Shown: one piece after another, positions 62,878 to 64,000 of the stretch | Position numbering within the stretch: the stretch's first letter is position 1 | Layout: each line of letters starts with the position of its first letter | From: Splendidivirga corallicola | GTDB taxonomy: Bacteria > Bacteroidota > Bacteroidia > Cytophagales > Cyclobacteriaceae | DNA length: 64,000 bases | Assembly: GCA_030442035.1 (NCBI GenBank) | Contig: JAUJEA010000004.1 | Coordinates: 62,001 to 126,000, forward strand | Direction of reading: 5' to 3' | Notes under the pieces: generated by a model | The model's input: only the letters and a program-made list of their open reading frames with translations | What the model was told of the DNA's origin: nothing | Databases searched by the model: none | Position numbers and translations under genes: made by a program

Positions 62878-64000
62878 ATGAGAATTTTCACAATCATTAT
62901 TGCTTTACTGTTTGTCACCTTAGCTAGTTGTGATAATAAACAGAGAAACACCGAATTAAATCAAGAGACTGAGAACAATTTTCAATACATCCGTTATGAA
63001 GAACCTGCGGACCCATCGGAAGTTAAGGAAACAGCCTGGAACGATATATCAGAAGGACTGACAGGATCTTTTGCGAGTATCGACAAGAGATATGATAGAA
63101 GCGTTCCTCCCAAGGTTCAAATGGCAAATCAATGGAAGGCTTATGCCTGGAAAGGGGAGCGAATACACAAACAATTGCTATTATGGTCAGCTTCTGATTT
63201 AGGGGATATAAGCTTTGAATGGGGAAAGTTTAGTGATAAAGATGGAAATGATCTTCCCGTGGAAAACCTGAAGGCAAGATTCGTGAGATACTTGTTGACA
63301 GATGAATTTGCTGAAGGCTGTGGTCACAGAAAACCACAGGATTTTGCTGTGAGTCTGGTTGCTGACGCTATTGATGAAGTGTCCGAATTTTCCTATGAAC
63401 CCAAAACCACAAGGCCTGTATGGATTACAATTGACATTCCCGACAACATTCCTGGTGGTAAATACGAAGGCAAACTTGTTGTTAAAACCACCGGTGGGGA
63501 TCAATTAGATTTTTTAATTGAATTAACCGTTGGCAATCTTGTGCTGCCAGGTGCTTCCGAATGGTCCTATCATTTAGATCTTTGGCAAAATCCATATGCT
63601 GTGGCAAGATTCCATAACGTTGAACCATGGAGCCAGGAACATTTTGATTATTTAAGACCCTTGGTTGAAATGCTTGCCAATGCAGGACAAAAAGTCATTA
63701 CAACAAGTATCACCGAGAGACCCTGGAATGGGCAGACAGAAGATCCATTTGGATCCATGATCAAATGGACAAAAAAGAAAGAAGGAGACTGGGAATTTGA
63801 TTATGCTATTTTTGACAAATGGGTTGCATTTGCTCAAAGTTGTGGCATTAAGAAACTCATTAATTGCTACTCCATGATCCCTTGGGGAAACAAATTTATT
63901 TATTTCAATGAGCAGAAGGGAACTTATGATTCTCTGGTAGCTGAACCAGGCACCCAGGCCTATAAGGAACACTGGACTCCATTTCTAAAAGATTTTGCTG
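62878..64000 (+). CDS. GH123/DUF4091-like glycoside hydrolase, lipoprotein (3' end outside the window)
   Basis: Open from the ATG at 62878 to the window end, 374 codons, no stop. The leader MRIFTIIIALLFVTLASC gives a lipobox Cys18. An N-terminal beta domain follows (QLLLWSASDLGDISFEWGKF, PVWITIDIPDNIPGGKYEGK). From about residue 225 the sequence (HLDLWQNPYAVARFHNVEPW, FDYLRPLVEMLANAGQKVIT, TERPWNGQTEDPFGSMIKW) resembles the DUF4091/GH123 catalytic family, which includes beta-N-acetylgalactosaminidases. The catalytic Asp-Glu pair would lie beyond the visible part, so activity cannot be judged. It is divergent from the second SusC gene. Confidence 0.78.
   Translation, partial: MRIFTIIIALLFVTLASCDNKQRNTELNQETENNFQYIRYEEPADPSEVKETAWNDISEGLTGSFASIDKRYDRSVPPKVQMANQWKAYAWKGERIHKQLLLWSASDLGDISFEWGKFSDKDGNDLPVENLKARFVRYLLTDEFAEGCGHRKPQDFAVSLVADAIDEVSEFSYEPKTTRPVWITIDIPDNIPGGKYEGKLVVKTTGGDQLDFLIELTVGNLVLPGASEWSYHLDLWQNPYAVARFHNVEPWSQEHFDYLRPLVEMLANAGQKVITTSITERPWNGQTEDPFGSMIKWTKKKEGDWEFDYAIFDKWVAFAQSCGIKKLINCYSMIPWGNKFIYFNEQKGTYDSLVAEPGTQAYKEHWTPFLKDFA

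Overview
The window looks like a chromosomal segment of a marine-type Bacteroidota, probably Cytophagales (this placement is inference). The evidence is two SusC/SusD pairs, a FecI/FecR-type sigma/anti-sigma pair feeding a SusC with an STN domain, many lipoproteins with Bacteroidota-style signal peptides, weak ribosome binding sites, moderate-to-low GC and G-rich dispersed repeats. It is almost entirely a carbohydrate-acting region: about 33 intact genes, one decayed gene and one gene cut at each window edge. No rRNA, tRNA, CRISPR array, phage or intact insertion sequence was seen.

Region 1 (1-38214, + strand) is a large sulfatase-rich polysaccharide utilization locus. It holds an ECF sigma factor, a FecR anti-sigma factor, SusC and SusD, then a long run of secreted enzymes: eight S1 sulfatases, two paralogous PhoD-like phosphoesterases, a DoxX-like membrane protein, a GH43-like protein, a decayed GH97, a GH95 fucosidase, a very long GH2 and a GH20 hexosaminidase. 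All sulfatases carry the Cys-type C-x-(P)-x-R maturation motif. Two copies of a MITE-like repeat occur here, at 1342-1508 and 34733-35090.

Region 2 (38316-48856, + strand) is an L-fucose module. It contains a TetR regulator, an SSS-family symporter, a lipoprotein of the rhamnose/fucose mutarotase fold, a ninth sulfatase, a GH29 fucosidase, an L-fuconate dehydratase-like enolase, a divergent GH95-like enzyme and a Gfo/Idh/MocA oxidoreductase. The same perfect palindrome (TAGGGC-N4-GCCCTA) lies in front of both tetR and the symporter gene, and is a strong candidate operator.

Region 3 (48908-62130, - strand) is a second locus: SusC, SusD, a terminator hairpin, an FG-GAP/UnbV lipoprotein, a GH3 enzyme and a 7TM-DISM receptor whose cytoplasmic end is a coiled coil followed by an IS1595-type transposase zinc ribbon and helix-turn-helix. 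This receptor is the most unusual protein in the window. A divergent + strand gene at 62878 begins a GH123/DUF4091-like lipoprotein that runs off the right edge.

Taken together (inference), the cell senses and imports fragments of a sulfated, fucosylated and probably hexosamine-containing glycan. It removes sulfate, perhaps phosphate, fucose, hexosamine and other sugars outside the cytoplasmic membrane, imports fucose and oxidizes it through fuconate. The actual glycan cannot be named from sequence alone.
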